NCBI RefSeq assembly: GCF_030376605.1
Contig: NZ_JARRAE010000004.1
Location: 62,001 to 126,000, forward strand
Direction of reading: 5' to 3'
From: Pseudochrobactrum sp. sp1633
GTDB lineage: Bacteria; Pseudomonadota; Alphaproteobacteria; Rhizobiales; Rhizobiaceae
DNA: 64,000 nt
This document shows positions 8,416-19,056 of this stretch, in pieces. The position numbers and the translations under genes are program-made. How positions within the stretch are numbered: position 1 is the stretch's first letter; each line of letters starts with the position of its first letter. The notes under the pieces were generated by a model that worked only from the letters and a program-made list of their open reading frames with translations, was not told the DNA's origin and searched no databases.

Positions 8416-10029
8416 ATGGCAGTCAGTGCAAACAGGCTAGAGCTTCTTCAGATCGCTGATGCGGTTGCGCGGGAAAAATCCATTGACCGCGAGATCGTGA
8501 TTGCAGCGATGGCTGATGCCATTCAGAAAGCTGCCCGCTCGCGCTATGGTCTGGAAACCAACATCCGTGCCGACATCAACTCCAAGAGCGGTGAAATCAA
8601 ACTTCAGCGTCTGCTTGAAGTCGTTGAAACCGTCGAAGATTATGCCACGCAGATCGCGCTGGAATCCGCACGCGAACGCAATCCTGATGCGCAGATCGGC
8701 GATTTCCTTGCCGACCAGCTGCCGCCAATGGATTTCGGCCGTATTGCTGCCCAGTCCGCCAAGCAGGTTATCGTGCAGAAAGTGCGCGAAGCCGAGCGTG
8801 ATCGCCAGTATGACGAATTCAAAGATCGTCTTGGTGAAATCATCAACGGTACCGTCAAGCGCGTTGAATATGGCAATGTGGTTGTTGATCTCGGTCGCGG
8901 TGAAGCCGTTGTACGCCGTGATGAACTGATCCCGCGTGAAGCTTTCCGTTACGGTGATCGTATCCGCGCTTATGTTTATGACGTGCGTCGCGAACAGCGC
9001 GGTCCACAGGTTTTCCTGTCGCGTACCCATCCGCAGTTCATGGCTAAACTCTTCACGATGGAAGTGCCGGAAATCTACGACGGCATCATCGAAATTAAAT
9101 CGGTTGCCCGCGATCCGGGTTCACGCGCCAAAATGGCCGTTGTGTCCCGTGATAGCTCGATTGATCCTGTCGGTGCCTGTGTTGGTATGCGCGGTTCTCG
9201 CGTTCAGGCCGTTGTCGGCGAATTGCAGGGTGAAAAAATCGACATCATTCCGTGGTCGCCAGATGCAGCAACCTTCATCGTTAACGCCTTGCAGCCTGCG
9301 GAAGTGGCCAAGGTCGTTCTGGATGAAGATGCAGAACGTATTGAAGTTGTAGTTCCGGATGATCAGCTGTCGCTGGCCATCGGCCGTCGTGGTCAGAACG
9401 TGCGTCTTGCCTCTCAGCTGACCGGCTGGGACATCGACATCATGACTGAAAACGAAGAATCCGAACGCCGCCAGAAAGAATTCACTGAACGCTCCGCTTT
9501 GTTTATGGATGCGCTGAATGTGGACGAAATGGTTGGTCAGGTTCTGGCCTCCGAAGGCTTTGGCTCTGTTGAAGAAATCGCCTATGTCGAGAGCGATGAA
9601 ATCGCTTCGATTGACGGTTTTGATGCAGATACAGCCGCTGAAATTCAGGATCGCGCCAAGGAATATCTGGATCGTCTTGAAAATGATCTGAATGATCGTC
9701 GTCTTGAACTGGGCGTTAGTGATGAACTGCGCGATGTTCCGGGCCTGACCAGTGCAATGCTTGTTGCAGTTGGTGAAGACGGTGTGAAGACTATGGATGA
9801 TTTCGCCGGTTATGCGGTGGATGATCTCGTGGGCTGGCGTGAGCGTAAAGACGGTGAAACCGTAACGCATGCCGGTGTTCTGACGCCGTTTGAAGTTTCG
9901 CGCGCAGATGCCGAACAGATGGTTCTTACAGCCCGTCTTAAAGCTGGCTGGATTACAGAAGATCAGCTGGAAGAAGCAGCCAATGAACTGGCTTCGACAG
10001 GCGATGATGAAGAGCAGGCAGATGCTTAA
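8416..10029 (+). CDS. nusA: Transcription termination/antitermination factor NusA
   Basis: RNA polymerase-associated factor controlling pausing, termination and antitermination. The NusA N-terminal domain (about 1-125), S1 domain (about 130-200, GTVKRVEYGNVVVDLGRGEAVV) and two KH domains (about 200-345, including GACVGMRGSRVQ and LAIGRRGQNVRLA) are complete. The C-terminal acidic repeats (about 360-520) are present, ending in an Asp/Glu-rich tail. SD AAGGAGAG precedes the ATG. The 239-base spacer to the next gene holds several hairpins. Confidence 0.97.
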   Translation: MAVSANRLELLQIADAVAREKSIDREIVIAAMADAIQKAARSRYGLETNIRADINSKSGEIKLQRLLEVVETVEDYATQIALESARERNPDAQIGDFLADQLPPMDFGRIAAQSAKQVIVQKVREAERDRQYDEFKDRLGEIINGTVKRVEYGNVVVDLGRGEAVVRRDELIPREAFRYGDRIRAYVYDVRREQRGPQVFLSRTHPQFMAKLFTMEVPEIYDGIIEIKSVARDPGSRAKMAVVSRDSSIDPVGACVGMRGSRVQAVVGELQGEKIDIIPWSPDAATFIVNALQPAEVAKVVLDEDAERIEVVVPDDQLSLAIGRRGQNVRLASQLTGWDIDIMTENEESERRQKEFTERSALFMDALNVDEMVGQVLASEGFGSVEEIAYVESDEIASIDGFDADTAAEIQDRAKEYLDRLENDLNDRRLELGVSDELRDVPGLTSAMLVAVGEDGVKTMDDFAGYAVDDLVGWRERKDGETVTHAGVLTPFEVSRADAEQMVLTARLKAGWITEDQLEEAANELASTGDDEEQADA

Positions 10030-10052
10030 TCAGCATTTTGCTCCTGCCGTTC

Positions 10053-10170
10053 GCGCGGACGGATTTTGATGTCCGCGCATCGGCATCTGACTGGAAAGGC
10101 AACCTGTATCGGCATTTTTGATACAGGTCTGTTTTCCGACAACCTGCATATAGCCGGAGACAATCCGTCC
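10053..10170 (+). other. Run of hairpins in the nusA-ylxR spacer
   Basis: Three potential stem-loops within the operon: GCGCGGAC/GTCCGCGC (10053-10060, 10071-10078), ACCTGTATC/GATACAGGT (10102-10110, 10120-10128, followed by CTGTTTT) and an AGCCGG/CCGGCT pair near 10150-10175. The second resembles a weak intrinsic terminator, so this spacer could attenuate or process the nusA-infB transcript. Confidence 0.45.
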
Positions 10171-10268
10171 CCGGCTGTCATGCGCACACATTTTGCAGGG
10201 CGCCTTGCCCTTGCACTCATATTAAAGTAGAAAACAGTTCCTCTCCACCGGCGCTGTTTTCGAGCGAA

Positions 10269-10961
10269 GTGGAGTTCTGGTTGAAACCGGATAAAAACGA
10301 CAGGACCTGTATTGTTACGCGTGAGAGCGGCCCGGCTGTAGATCTGATCCGGTTTGTGGCTGCACCCGACGGTAGTGTTGTACCGGATCTGAAGCGCAAT
10401 TTACCCGGACGCGGATGCTGGATTAAAGCAGAACGGCATATTGTTGATGAAGCGGTTAAACGCAAACTGCTGCCCCGTGCACTGAAAACGCAAGTATCAG
10501 TGCCGGAGGATTTGGGCTCTCTGGTCGACAGACTATTGACAAAATCCGCGCTTGGCAGTCTAGCACTGGCCAGAAAGTCCGGTGTCGTGGTGACAGGATC
10601 GGCAAAAGTTGATTCTGCTGTGCGTACCGGCCGCGTTATAATGGTGCTTCATGCGACGACAGCGGCTGCCGATGGTATCCGCAAGCTGGATCAGGCGCGT
10701 CATGCGACAAAACTGGCTACGGCAAGAGATATAAAAGCCTATTCCCTTTTTACAGGGGATGAAATGGATTTGGCATTTGGCGGCGGAAATGTAATACATG
10801 CCGCCGTGATTGAAGGAACGGCAGCAACCGGGTTCGTCACGCGGGCGCTTCAACTGCATAAATATCGCGGCGAGAGCGCAGCGAACTTGGATAATCGGGC
10901 AACCAGTGCTGATAAGGAAACGCAATCGGCCAGTGCTGCGAAGGAAACGGAATCGGAATGA
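10269..10961 (+). CDS. YlxR-family RNA-binding protein with L7Ae-like domain
   Basis: A two-domain protein found between nusA and infB. The DUF448/YlxR domain (about residues 8-85) has [12 protein letters not shown] and the conserved GRGCWIK; an L7Ae/L30e-like fold (about 95-200) follows, and the C-terminus is Ala/Glu/Ser-rich. The GTG at 10269 is annotated, but an in-frame TTG at 10281 has a better placed AGTGGAG and would begin [10 protein letters not shown], so the start is uncertain by four codons. The stop overlaps the infB ATG (ATGA). Confidence 0.88.
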   Translation: MEFWLKPDKNDRTCIVTRESGPAVDLIRFVAAPDGSVVPDLKRNLPGRGCWIKAERHIVDEAVKRKLLPRALKTQVSVPEDLGSLVDRLLTKSALGSLALARKSGVVVTGSAKVDSAVRTGRVIMVLHATTAAADGIRKLDQARHATKLATARDIKAYSLFTGDEMDLAFGGGNVIHAAVIEGTAATGFVTRALQLHKYRGESAANLDNRATSADKETQSASAAKETESE

Positions 10962-13900
10962 GCGACAGTAATTCAAACGACGACAAGACGCTGAGCGTCG
11001 ACACAAAAAAGACGCTGACCATCAAGCGGCCAGGAGTCGAACAGAGCACTGTGCGGCAAAATTTCAGCCACGGACGCAGCAAATCGGTTGTTGTTGAGAC
11101 GAAAAAACGCAAGTTTACCCGTCCTGACGAAAAGCCGGAAGCTGTAGCCGCTCCTGCTCCTGTCCAGCCAGCTGCGCCGGCTCCAGAACCGGCACCGGCA
11201 CCAGTTGCCGCACCGGTTGCAGAAAAGCCTGTTGTTGCTGCAGAAACAGCCCCGACACCGGCTCCTGTGAGTGAAGCTGTTGCTGCTCCTGTTGCTAAAA
11301 CAGAAAGCGCACCGGCTGCCCCACAGGCACCAAAACCAGTTGAAGCAGCGGTTGTAAAACCGGCTGCACCGAAGCCTGTTGCGCCTAAACCGGCTGCTCC
11401 TCAGGCTGCACGTCCTGCAGCTCCTGCTGCAGCAGCCCGTCCGGGTGCTCCTACAGGCGGTCGCCCTGCAGCTGGCGGTTACAACAAGCCACAGGGCTCA
11501 CGCCCGGGTGGTCGCAACGATCAGCGCAACCGTTCTAATGACCGTGGCGGCATGGTGCTCAACACCCTGTCCTCATCGGAAATGGACGCACGTCGCCGCG
11601 CACTTGAGGGTGCCGTCATCCGTGATGCGGAAGATCGTAAGCGCGCTGAAGCAGAAGCCATTCGCCGTGCGGAAGAAGAAAAGCGCCGTGAAATCGAGCG
11701 CCTTGAATCCGAACGCCGCCAGGCTGAAGAAGATGCACGCCGCAAAGCTGAAGCCGAAGTTAAAGCTAAAGCGGAAGCTGAAGCACGCAAGCGCGAGCCT
11801 GTGACTTCTGCCCGTCCGGCATCCCCGCGTCCAGCTGGTGATCGCCCTTCAGGTGATCGTGCGGGCGGTGATCGCTCTGGTGGCCAGAACCGTGGTCCTG
11901 CCGGTCAGAACCGCCCTAATCAGGGTGGCTACAACCGTACCGGCGGCGCACCTGCCCCGCGTGACATCAATGCCGAAGCACCGCTGGCCGATAAGAAACC
12001 GACCCAGCAGGTTCTCAACCGCAAACCGCAAAAAGATGATGAAGATGATCGTCGCGGTCCTGCAGGCGTTCGTCGCAATGTGGCAGCGAAACCAGAAGTG
12101 CGTGCGACCAAGCCTACAAAGGCTGAGGAAGACCGTAAGCGCGGCAAGCTGACACTGACAAGCAATCTGGAAGATGAAGGCCGTTCGCGTTCACTTTCGG
12201 CTATGCGTCGCCGTCAGGAAAAATTCAAGCGCTCGCAGATGCAGGAAACCCGTGAAAAGATTTCGCGCGAAGTGATCGTTCCTGAAACCATTACAATTCA
12301 GGAACTTGCACAGCGTATGGCTGAGCGTGCCGTTGACATCATCAAATACCTGATGAAACAGGGTCAGATGATGAAGCCGGGCGATGTGATCGATGCTGAT
12401 ATGGCGCAGCTTCTGGCTGAAGAATTCGGCCACACTGTTAAGCGCGTTGCAGAATCTGACGTTGAAGAAGGTATCTTCACCACTGAAGATGATCAGAGCG
12501 CAATGATCTCCCGCGCGCCGGTTGTGACCATCATGGGTCACGTCGACCACGGTAAAACATCGCTGCTCGATGCTATTCGTCAGGCGAATGTTGTATCCGG
12601 TGAATCCGGTGGTATTACCCAGCATATCGGTGCTTATCAGGTTGAACAAAACGGCCATAAGATCACCTTTATCGATACGCCTGGCCACGCCGCCTTTACA
12701 CAGATGCGTGCCCGTGGTGCGCAGGCGACCGATATTGCCATTCTGGTTGTTGCCGCAGATGACAGCGTGATGCCGCAGACGATTGAATCCATCAATCATG
12801 CGAAAGCAGCAGGCGTTCCGATCATCGTGGCGATCAACAAGATCGACAAACCGACTGCTGATCCGCAGAAAGTTCGCACAACCCTGCTGCAGCACGATGT
12901 GTTTGTAGAATCGATGGGCGGTGAAGTGCTTGATGTGGAAGTTTCCGCCAAGAACAAGATCAACCTCGACAAACTGCTTGAAGCCGTTCTGTTGCAGGCT
13001 GAAATTCTTGATCTGAAGGCAGATCCGACACGGACAGCTGAAGGTGTGGTTATCGAAGCTCAGCTCGACCGTGGTCGTGGTGCGGTTGCAACCGTTCTGG
13101 TTCAGAAGGGTACATTGCATCCGGGCCAGATCATTGTGGCCGGCAGTGCATGGGGACGTGTCCGCGCCCTCGTCAATGACCGTGGCGACCATGTTAAAGA
13201 AGCTGGCCCAGCTATGCCGGTTGAGGTTCTTGGTCTTGACGGTACGCCGCAGGCCGGTGATCGCTTTACCATTGTTGCCAATGAAGCTAAAGCACGCGAA
13301 ATCACTGAATATCGCCAGCGTCTTGCCCGTGATAAGGCAGTTGCCCGTCAGGCCGGTTCCCGCGGTTCGCTGGAACAGATGATGTCCAACCTGCAGGCCA
13401 CCGGACTCAAAGAGTTCCCGCTGGTTATCAAGGGTGACGTTCAGGGTTCGGTTGAAGCGATTATCGCTTCGCTCGATAAACTTGGTACAGATGAAGTTCG
13501 TGCACGCATCGTTCATTCGGGTGCCGGTGGTATTACCGAGAGCGATATTGCACTCGCTGAAGCTTCGAATGCCGCTATCATCGGCTTCAACGTCCGCGCC
13601 AATAAACAGGCACGTGATGCAGCAACACAGCAGGGCATCGAAATTCGCTACTACAACATCATCTACGATCTGATTGATGATGTGAAAGCAGCAATGTCCG
13701 GTCTTCTGCCACCAGAACGTCGTGAAACCTTCATCGGTAATGCTGAGATTCTCGAAGTCTTCAACATCACTAAAGTCGGTAAAGTTGCCGGTTGTCGTGT
13801 TGTTGACGGTAAGGTTGAACGTGGCGCCGGTGTACGTCTTATCCGCGACAGCGTGGTTATCCACGAAGGCAAACTCAAGACACTCAAGCGCTTCAAGGAC

Positions 13901-14020
13901 GAAGTGTCCGAAGTGCCGATGGGTCAGGAATGTGGTATGGCCTTTGAAAACTACGAAGATGTACGCGCAGGCGATGTCATCGAAGCGTTCCGCGTTGAGA
14001 TGATCACACGTACGCTGTAA
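10958..14020 (+). CDS. infB: Translation initiation factor IF-2
   Basis: GTPase that places fMet-tRNA on the 30S subunit. At 1020 residues it is the long alphaproteobacterial form: an N-terminal Ala/Pro-rich tract (about 60-190), a Glu/Arg/Ala-rich predicted coiled coil (about 210-275), a Gly/Arg/Asp-rich linker (about 280-345), then the IF2_N-type domain near 440-490. G motifs are G1 GHVDHGKT (527-534), G3 DTPGH (573-577) and G4 NKID (627-630). Domains II-IV are complete to the C-terminus. The start overlaps the ylxR stop by four bases. Confidence 0.97.
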   Translation: MSDSNSNDDKTLSVDTKKTLTIKRPGVEQSTVRQNFSHGRSKSVVVETKKRKFTRPDEKPEAVAAPAPVQPAAPAPEPAPAPVAAPVAEKPVVAAETAPTPAPVSEAVAAPVAKTESAPAAPQAPKPVEAAVVKPAAPKPVAPKPAAPQAARPAAPAAAARPGAPTGGRPAAGGYNKPQGSRPGGRNDQRNRSNDRGGMVLNTLSSSEMDARRRALEGAVIRDAEDRKRAEAEAIRRAEEEKRREIERLESERRQAEEDARRKAEAEVKAKAEAEARKREPVTSARPASPRPAGDRPSGDRAGGDRSGGQNRGPAGQNRPNQGGYNRTGGAPAPRDINAEAPLADKKPTQQVLNRKPQKDDEDDRRGPAGVRRNVAAKPEVRATKPTKAEEDRKRGKLTLTSNLEDEGRSRSLSAMRRRQEKFKRSQMQETREKISREVIVPETITIQELAQRMAERAVDIIKYLMKQGQMMKPGDVIDADMAQLLAEEFGHTVKRVAESDVEEGIFTTEDDQSAMISRAPVVTIMGHVDHGKTSLLDAIRQANVVSGESGGITQHIGAYQVEQNGHKITFIDTPGHAAFTQMRARGAQATDIAILVVAADDSVMPQTIESINHAKAAGVPIIVAINKIDKPTADPQKVRTTLLQHDVFVESMGGEVLDVEVSAKNKINLDKLLEAVLLQAEILDLKADPTRTAEGVVIEAQLDRGRGAVATVLVQKGTLHPGQIIVAGSAWGRVRALVNDRGDHVKEAGPAMPVEVLGLDGTPQAGDRFTIVANEAKAREITEYRQRLARDKAVARQAGSRGSLEQMMSNLQATGLKEFPLVIKGDVQGSVEAIIASLDKLGTDEVRARIVHSGAGGITESDIALAEASNAAIIGFNVRANKQARDAATQQGIEIRYYNIIYDLIDDVKAAMSGLLPPERRETFIGNAEILEVFNITKVGKVAGCRVVDGKVERGAGVRLIRDSVVIHEGKLKTLKRFKDEVSEVPMGQECGMAFENYEDVRAGDVIEAFRVEMITRTL

Positions 14021-14029
14021 TTAACAAGT

Positions 14030-14075
14030 CAGCGGCAGTGCCTGATAAACAGGCATTGCCGCTGTTTCCTTTTTA
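14030..14075 (+). terminator. Rho-independent terminator after infB
   Basis: A 15-base stem (14030-14044 with 14050-14064, one wobble), 5-base loop and T-rich tail. Confidence 0.9.
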
Positions 14076-14151
14076 AAAAAGCCGTTCAAGGCTTTGCGGT
14101 TATCGTGCATTTTTGCCCTTTCCGCCTCATCCAATATTTTTTGGAGTCCAC

Positions 14152-14595
14152 ATGTCCCGTTTTACCTCTACAGGACCGTCCCAGCGCCAGTTGCGCGTCG
14201 GCGAACAGGTTCGTCATGCAGTGGCTCAGGTGCTGTCACGCGGCGAAATCCGCGACGATGTTCTCAACAACACCGTTGTATCTATTACTGAAGTGCGCAT
14301 GTCGCCGGATCTTAAAATTGCGACCTGCTTTATCAGCATTGTCGGCAAGACAGATGTGCAAACCGTCATTAAAGCACTGGCAGCCAATGCGAAATTCCTG
14401 CGTGGCCGTGTTGCCCCGCAATTGCGCCAGATGAAATATATGCCGGAATTCCGTTTCCGTCCTGATACCAGCTTCGATAATTTCGCCAAGATTGATGCAT
14501 TGCTGCGCTCGCCGGAAGTTGCTCGCGACCTGCAGGATGACGACAGCGATGATAACGCTACCGATACAACAAACGACAACGAGAATAACGGCTGA
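14152..14595 (+). CDS. rbfA: 30S ribosome-binding factor RbfA
   Basis: Cold-shock-related factor binding the 30S subunit during 16S 5'-end processing. The KH-like fold covers about residues 10-115 (VRHAVAQVL and the [22 protein letters not shown] region), with an Asp/Asn-rich tail. The open frame reaches back to 14113, but the ATG at 14152 preceded by TTGGAG gives [13 protein letters not shown], the usual N-terminus. Its stop shares a base with the truB start (TGATG). Confidence 0.95.
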   Translation: MSRFTSTGPSQRQLRVGEQVRHAVAQVLSRGEIRDDVLNNTVVSITEVRMSPDLKIATCFISIVGKTDVQTVIKALAANAKFLRGRVAPQLRQMKYMPEFRFRPDTSFDNFAKIDALLRSPEVARDLQDDDSDDNATDTTNDNENNG

Positions 14596-15581
14596 TGGCA
14601 CGCAGAGGTAAGAAAAAAGGCCGTCCGGTTTCCGGATGGGTGATTTTTGACAAGCCGAAAGGCATGGGCTCTACCGAGGCCGTTTCGAAAATCAAATGGC
14701 TATTCAACGCAGAAAAAGCCGGCCATGCAGGCACGCTTGATCCTCTGGCCTCCGGCATGCTGCCGATTGCTCTGGGTGAAGCCACCAAAACTGTGCCTTA
14801 TGTGATGGATGGTACCAAAATCTATGCCTTCACAGTGACATGGGGCGAAGAACGCTCGACCGACGATCTGGAAGGGCCTGTCACCAAAACCTCTGACAAA
14901 CGCCCGACAGAAGCCGACATTCTGGCATTGCTGCCAAAATATACCGGCGTTATTCAGCAGACACCGCCACAATTCTCCGCCATTAAAATTGACGGCGAAC
15001 GTGCTTATGATCTGGCGCGTGAAGGGGAAACAGTTGCCATCCCTTCCCGTGAAGTTGAAATTGACCGGCTTGAACTGGTTGAGATCAATGAAGCCGGACA
15101 AGCCCTGTTTGAAGTCGAATGCGGCAAAGGGACTTATGTGCGTTCTCTCGCCCGTGATATGGGACGTGATCTGAACTGTTTCGGCCATATTGCTGAGCTG
15201 CGCCGTTTGGAAGTTGCCCCGTTCAATGAAGATGATTTCGTAACGCTTCAGGAACTGGAAGCCGCATGGCCGCCACTGCCGCCTAAAGCGGAAGAAGGCG
15301 ATGCGGAAGCGGAAGCCGAAGTTGCTCCCGCTGCACCGCGTAACTTTGCTGCGATTGATGATCTTATCATTGATACCGGTGCTGCGCTGGAAGAACTTGT
15401 GCAGGTTGCCCTGTCCGATGATCAGGCGCATCGCGTCCGCATGGGTAATCCGGTTATTTTGCGTGGTCGTGATGCACCAGCGGAAGCTGATGAAGTCTGC
15501 GCCAATCATAAAAACCGCTTGCTGGCTATCGGCTATATTGAACAGGGTATGTTCAAACCAAAGCGGGTTTTCACGCAGTAA
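14595..15581 (+). CDS. truB: tRNA pseudouridine-55 synthase
   Basis: Makes pseudouridine 55 in the T loop of tRNAs. The catalytic Asp49 is in [13 protein letters not shown], and the KP box ([10 protein letters not shown]) and the [12 protein letters not shown] motif are present. Residues about 225-250 form an Ala/Glu-rich insertion, then the C-terminal TruB domain. Translationally coupled to rbfA by a one-base overlap; ends in a terminator at 15612-15638. Confidence 0.96.
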   Translation: MARRGKKKGRPVSGWVIFDKPKGMGSTEAVSKIKWLFNAEKAGHAGTLDPLASGMLPIALGEATKTVPYVMDGTKIYAFTVTWGEERSTDDLEGPVTKTSDKRPTEADILALLPKYTGVIQQTPPQFSAIKIDGERAYDLAREGETVAIPSREVEIDRLELVEINEAGQALFEVECGKGTYVRSLARDMGRDLNCFGHIAELRRLEVAPFNEDDFVTLQELEAAWPPLPPKAEEGDAEAEAEVAPAAPRNFAAIDDLIIDTGAALEELVQVALSDDQAHRVRMGNPVILRGRDAPAEADEVCANHKNRLLAIGYIEQGMFKPKRVFTQ

Positions 15582-15611
15582 ACCTTATGCTTCCCGTTCA
15601 TAACGATTCTT

Positions 15612-15638
15612 AAAAAAGCCTGCCTTGCAGGCTTTTTT
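15612..15638 (+). terminator. Rho-independent terminator after truB
   Basis: A 12-base perfect stem (AAAAAAGCCTGC, 15612-15623, with 15627-15638), a 3-base loop and a 3' T-run. Confidence 0.93.
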
Positions 15639-15797
15639 GAAATGTGTCTGGAAATAAGCCACAGTTTCGATTATATGATCGTCAGGTTCCGTATCAGGCA
15701 TTACCCAATGCTGACAGTACTGAACTATATAAACGGCCCCGGCTGGACGACATCTTGGCCACGGGCGACTTTTCCTCTTAAACAAAAGGACATTTCG

Positions 15798-16067
15798 ATG
15801 TCGATTACTGCTGAACGCAAACAGGCTCTTATCAAAGAATATGCAACGAAAGAAGGCGATACCGGTTCTCCTGAAGTACAGGTAGCCGTTCTTTCAGAAC
15901 GCATTTCCAACCTGACCGGTCACTTCAAAGGCCACAAGAATGATAATCATTCCCGCCGTGGTCTTCTGAAAATGGTTTCTCAGCGCCGCACTCTGCTCGA
16001 CTACCTCAAAGGTGTTGACGAAGCGCGCTATCAGAGCCTGATCGGCCGTCTCGGCCTGCGCCGCTAA
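15798..16067 (+). CDS. rpsO: 30S ribosomal protein S15
   Basis: Primary 16S rRNA-binding protein of the 30S platform. The 89 residues include the full signature ([34 protein letters not shown]). The ATG at 15798 follows AAAAGGA; the longer open frame from 15642 runs through the promoter region and is rejected. Precedes pnp, as in most proteobacteria. Confidence 0.98.
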   Translation: MSITAERKQALIKEYATKEGDTGSPEVQVAVLSERISNLTGHFKGHKNDNHSRRGLLKMVSQRRTLLDYLKGVDEARYQSLIGRLGLRR

Positions 16068-16075
16068 GCGCATTC

Positions 16076-16112
16076 TCCGGCGAAAATCTTTATGGTTTTC
16101 GCCGGAATTATT
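16076..16112 (+). terminator. Stem-loop after rpsO
   Basis: TCCGGCGAAAA (16076-16086) pairs with TTTTCGCCGGA (16096-16106), followed by ATTATTT. A weak terminator that may allow read-through into pnp. Confidence 0.7.
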
Positions 16113-16152
16113 TACCGGTACGGGCATATGCATCAAAACCGTCCGGAGAAAA

Positions 16153-16190
16153 CAGAGTATCAAAGGTCAGATGACCTGAAAAATACTCTG
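16153..16190 (+). promoter_or_regulatory. Two-tier hairpin in the rpsO-pnp spacer
   Basis: Outer stem CAGAGTAT/ATACTCTG (16153-16160, 16183-16190) and inner stem AGGTCA/TGACCT (16164-16169, 16172-16177). In enterics the pnp leader has an RNase III-cut hairpin used for autoregulation; this one lies in the equivalent spacer, about 250 bases before the start. The 330-base spacer shows no gene. Confidence 0.4.
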
Positions 16191-16439
16191 CAATTTCAAA
16201 AAACTGCATCATCTGTTTGAATTATCATCAAAGACAGCCGATGCAGCAGGGCTTTAACGCAAATGTCGCAAAAGCCCGATATGGAACTGTATTGAACAGG
16301 TCCTGCTGGCAGGATTGCAGGCAGCTCGTCATAGAATTCCGAGCTTCCCGTTGTCTTGCCCGCGCCCTGTTCCAAACCGGAATACTGCCCGCGCTCCAAT
16401 CAGCGCTGAAAATCAGATATTCCAAACCAAGGACAAGAT

Positions 16440-18581
16440 ATGTTCAACACTCATAAAGTTGAGATCGAATGGGGCGGCCGTCCGCTCATTCTGGAAACCG
16501 GCAAGGTCGCCCGTCAGGCTGACGGCGCGGTTATCGCCACATACGGTGAAACAATGGTGCTGGCCACTGTTGTTTCGGCCAAGGAGCCAAAGCCGGGTCA
16601 GGACTTTTTCCCTCTGACTGTAAACTATCAGGAAAAAGCCTATGCAGCCGGTCGTATTCCGGGTGGTTACTTCAAACGTGAAGGCCGTCCGAGCGAAAAC
16701 GAAACTCTGGTTTCCCGCCTGATCGACCGTCCGATCCGCCCGCTGTTTGCGGACGGCTACAAGAACGACACACAGGTTGTCATCACTGTTATTCAGCACG
16801 ATCTGGAAAATGATCCGGACGTCTTGTCGATGGTTGCAGCTTCTGCCGCTCTCACCCTTTCCGGCGTGCCTTTCATGGGCCCGATCGGTGGTGCGCGCGT
16901 TGGTTACATCAACGGCGAATATGTGCTGAACCCGCATCTCGATGAAATGGCCGAATCCAAACTGGATCTGATTGTTGCCGGTACGACTGATGCTGTTCTG
17001 ATGGTTGAATCAGAAGCACAGGAACTGTCGGAAGAAATCATGCTCGGCGCTGTTGTTTTCGGTCAGAAAGGCTTCCAGCCTGTGATCGACGCCATCATCA
17101 GCCTTGCTGAAGTTGCTGCGAAAGAACCACGCGACTTCCAGGCGGAAGATCTTTCCGCTGCTGAAACTGCAATGCTCGCAATCGTTGAAGACGATCTGCG
17201 TACAGCATATAAAATCATCGACAAGCAGGCCCGTTATACCGCTGTTGATGCTGCAAAAGCCAAAGTTAAGGCTCACTTCCTCCCGGAAGGCGCAGAAACA
17301 ACTGAATATACTGCTGAACAGATCGGCGCCGTATTCAAATCCCTGCAGGCGAAAATCGTTCGCTGGAACATTCTCGACACCGGCAGCCGTATTGACGGCC
17401 GTGATCTGTCGACTGTTCGCCGCATTGAATCGGAAGTCGGCGTTCTGCCACGCACACACGGTTCGGCTCTGTTCACCCGCGGTGAAACACAGGCTATCGT
17501 TGTTGCAACACTGGGCACCGGTGAAGATGAACAGTTCATCGACACACTGACAGGTCTGCGCAAAGAATCCTTCCTGCTGCATTACAACTTCCCGCCATAT
17601 TCCGTTGGCGAAACCGGCCGTATGGGCTCACCGGGTCGTCGTGAAATCGGTCACGGCAAGCTGGCATGGCGCGCGATCCATCCGATGCTGCCTGCCAAAG
17701 ATCAGTTCCCTTACACCCTGCGTGCGGTTTCTGAGATCACTGAATCCAACGGTTCATCGTCGATGGCAACCGTTTGCGGTACCTCGCTTGCGCTGATGGA
17801 TGCCGGTGTTCCTCTGACCCGCCCTGTAGCCGGTATTGCTATGGGTCTGATCAAAGAAGGCGAACGCTTCGCTGTTCTCTCCGACATTCTGGGTGATGAA
17901 GATCACCTCGGCGATATGGATTTCAAGGTAGCCGGTACAGAAAACGGTATCACTGCCCTGCAGATGGACATCAAGATCGACGGTATTACCGAAGAGATCA
18001 TGAAAATCGCTCTGGAACAGGCTAAAGGCGGCCGTATCCATATTCTCGGTGAGATGGCAAGAGCTCTGTCCGGCGCACGCGCTGAACTCGGTGAATTTGC
18101 ACCACGCATCGAAGTGATGAACATTCCGACCGACAAGATCCGTGATGTTATCGGTTCCGGCGGTAAAGTTATCCGCGAAATCGTTGAAAAGACCGGTGCT
18201 AAAATCAACATCGAAGATGATGGCACAGTCAAAATCGCTTCTTCTTCCAGCAAAGAAATTGAAGCGGCAAAGAAATGGATTCACTCCATTGTTGCAGAAC
18301 CTGAAATCGGCGAAATCTACGAAGGTACAGTTGTTAAAACTGCGGACTTCGGCGCATTCGTCAACTTCTTCGGTCCGCGCGATGGTCTGGTGCACATTTC
18401 GCAGCTGGCTTCAGACCGCGTTGCCAAGACCACCGATGTGGTTAAAGAAGGCCAGAAGGTCTGGGTTAAACTGATGGGCTTTGATGAGCGCGGTAAAGTG
18501 CGCCTGTCGATGAAAGTTGTAGATCAGGAAACCGGCAAAGAAGTCGTTGCCGAAAAGAAAGAAGAAACCGCAGCTGAATAA
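16440..18581 (+). CDS. pnp: Polynucleotide phosphorylase
   Basis: 3'-5' phosphorolytic exoribonuclease, core of RNA decay with RNase E. Two RNase PH-like domains (about 1-230 and 310-540), an all-helical linker between them, a KH domain (about 550-615, [15 protein letters not shown]) and an S1 domain (about 620-695, [17 protein letters not shown]) are all present in order; the total is 713 residues. The active-core DIKIDGI segment is intact. Its long leader may autoregulate. Confidence 0.98.
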   Translation: MFNTHKVEIEWGGRPLILETGKVARQADGAVIATYGETMVLATVVSAKEPKPGQDFFPLTVNYQEKAYAAGRIPGGYFKREGRPSENETLVSRLIDRPIRPLFADGYKNDTQVVITVIQHDLENDPDVLSMVAASAALTLSGVPFMGPIGGARVGYINGEYVLNPHLDEMAESKLDLIVAGTTDAVLMVESEAQELSEEIMLGAVVFGQKGFQPVIDAIISLAEVAAKEPRDFQAEDLSAAETAMLAIVEDDLRTAYKIIDKQARYTAVDAAKAKVKAHFLPEGAETTEYTAEQIGAVFKSLQAKIVRWNILDTGSRIDGRDLSTVRRIESEVGVLPRTHGSALFTRGETQAIVVATLGTGEDEQFIDTLTGLRKESFLLHYNFPPYSVGETGRMGSPGRREIGHGKLAWRAIHPMLPAKDQFPYTLRAVSEITESNGSSSMATVCGTSLALMDAGVPLTRPVAGIAMGLIKEGERFAVLSDILGDEDHLGDMDFKVAGTENGITALQMDIKIDGITEEIMKIALEQAKGGRIHILGEMARALSGARAELGEFAPRIEVMNIPTDKIRDVIGSGGKVIREIVEKTGAKINIEDDGTVKIASSSSKEIEAAKKWIHSIVAEPEIGEIYEGTVVKTADFGAFVNFFGPRDGLVHISQLASDRVAKTTDVVKEGQKVWVKLMGFDERGKVRLSMKVVDQETGKEVVAEKKEETAAE

Positions 18582-18597
18582 GCTGGTTTCAAGCTCT

Positions 18598-18631
18598 GAA
18601 AAGCCCCGCATGGCAACATGCGGGGCTTTTC
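18598..18631 (+). terminator. Rho-independent terminator after pnp
   Basis: A perfect 15-base stem (18598-18612 with 18617-18631), 4-base loop, GAAAAGCCCCGC arm, usable in both directions. Confidence 0.93.
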
Positions 18632-18688
18632 ATTTCAATATTCCGCGAATGCATTCAGATGCTGAGCCAGCTTTCAGGGTAGCTTAGT

Positions 18689-18922
18689 TCAAACCGGCTC
18701 TGCTTGTATCTCCGGTTTTATGCCCTTTTGCAGCCAAGCCTCCTGATGGGCGCAATCAATAATCGCCTGCGCCTCACTGACAGCCATACCCAGCAAATAG
18801 GCAAAAAAATCCTGTCTGGTCTTATGTGCCTGCGAAATCATATTATTCAGTTGCATCAGGCGTTCCTGATGTTCCGGCAGGCATCTGGCATAACATTCCG
18901 GCTGACAACATTTGCGCGCCAT
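18689..18922 (-). CDS. Small Cys-rich protein of unknown function
   Basis: I do not recognise this 77-residue protein. It has four Cys near the start in a CC-x3-C-x3-C array (Cys5, 6, 10, 14) and a fifth at 57; the rest looks helical (residues 18-65), with no signal peptide. The ATG at 18922 has a strong GGGGGAGAG upstream, which is the best evidence that it is real; a TTG 24 bases further up is less likely. It is alone on the minus strand between pnp and an RsmC-like gene, whose start lies 134 bases away and diverges. The Cys cluster could bind metal, but nothing here shows that. Confidence 0.6.
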   Translation of the reverse strand: MARKCCQPECYARCLPEHQERLMQLNNMISQAHKTRQDFFAYLLGMAVSEAQAIIDCAHQEAWLQKGIKPEIQAEPV

Positions 18923-19056
18923 AATACCACTCTCCCCCGCGAGCAAAACCGAATTGCAGATAGTTTGAAACTTTAAACAATAACAAATTCAATATAATAT
19001 CTGCTAGAAACCACCTACTGTCATCCTTTTCAGGTAGCAAAGACCAAAGAAACTCC

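Noticed and set aside
12191-13864. 557-codon open frame antisense to infB
   Set aside because: It lies opposite the conserved GTPase core of infB and only mirrors its codon bias; no start site or family resemblance.
15642-15797. N-terminal extension of rpsO
   Set aside because: S15 has a well-conserved length of about 89 residues, and the ATG at 15798 has a good ribosome-binding site.
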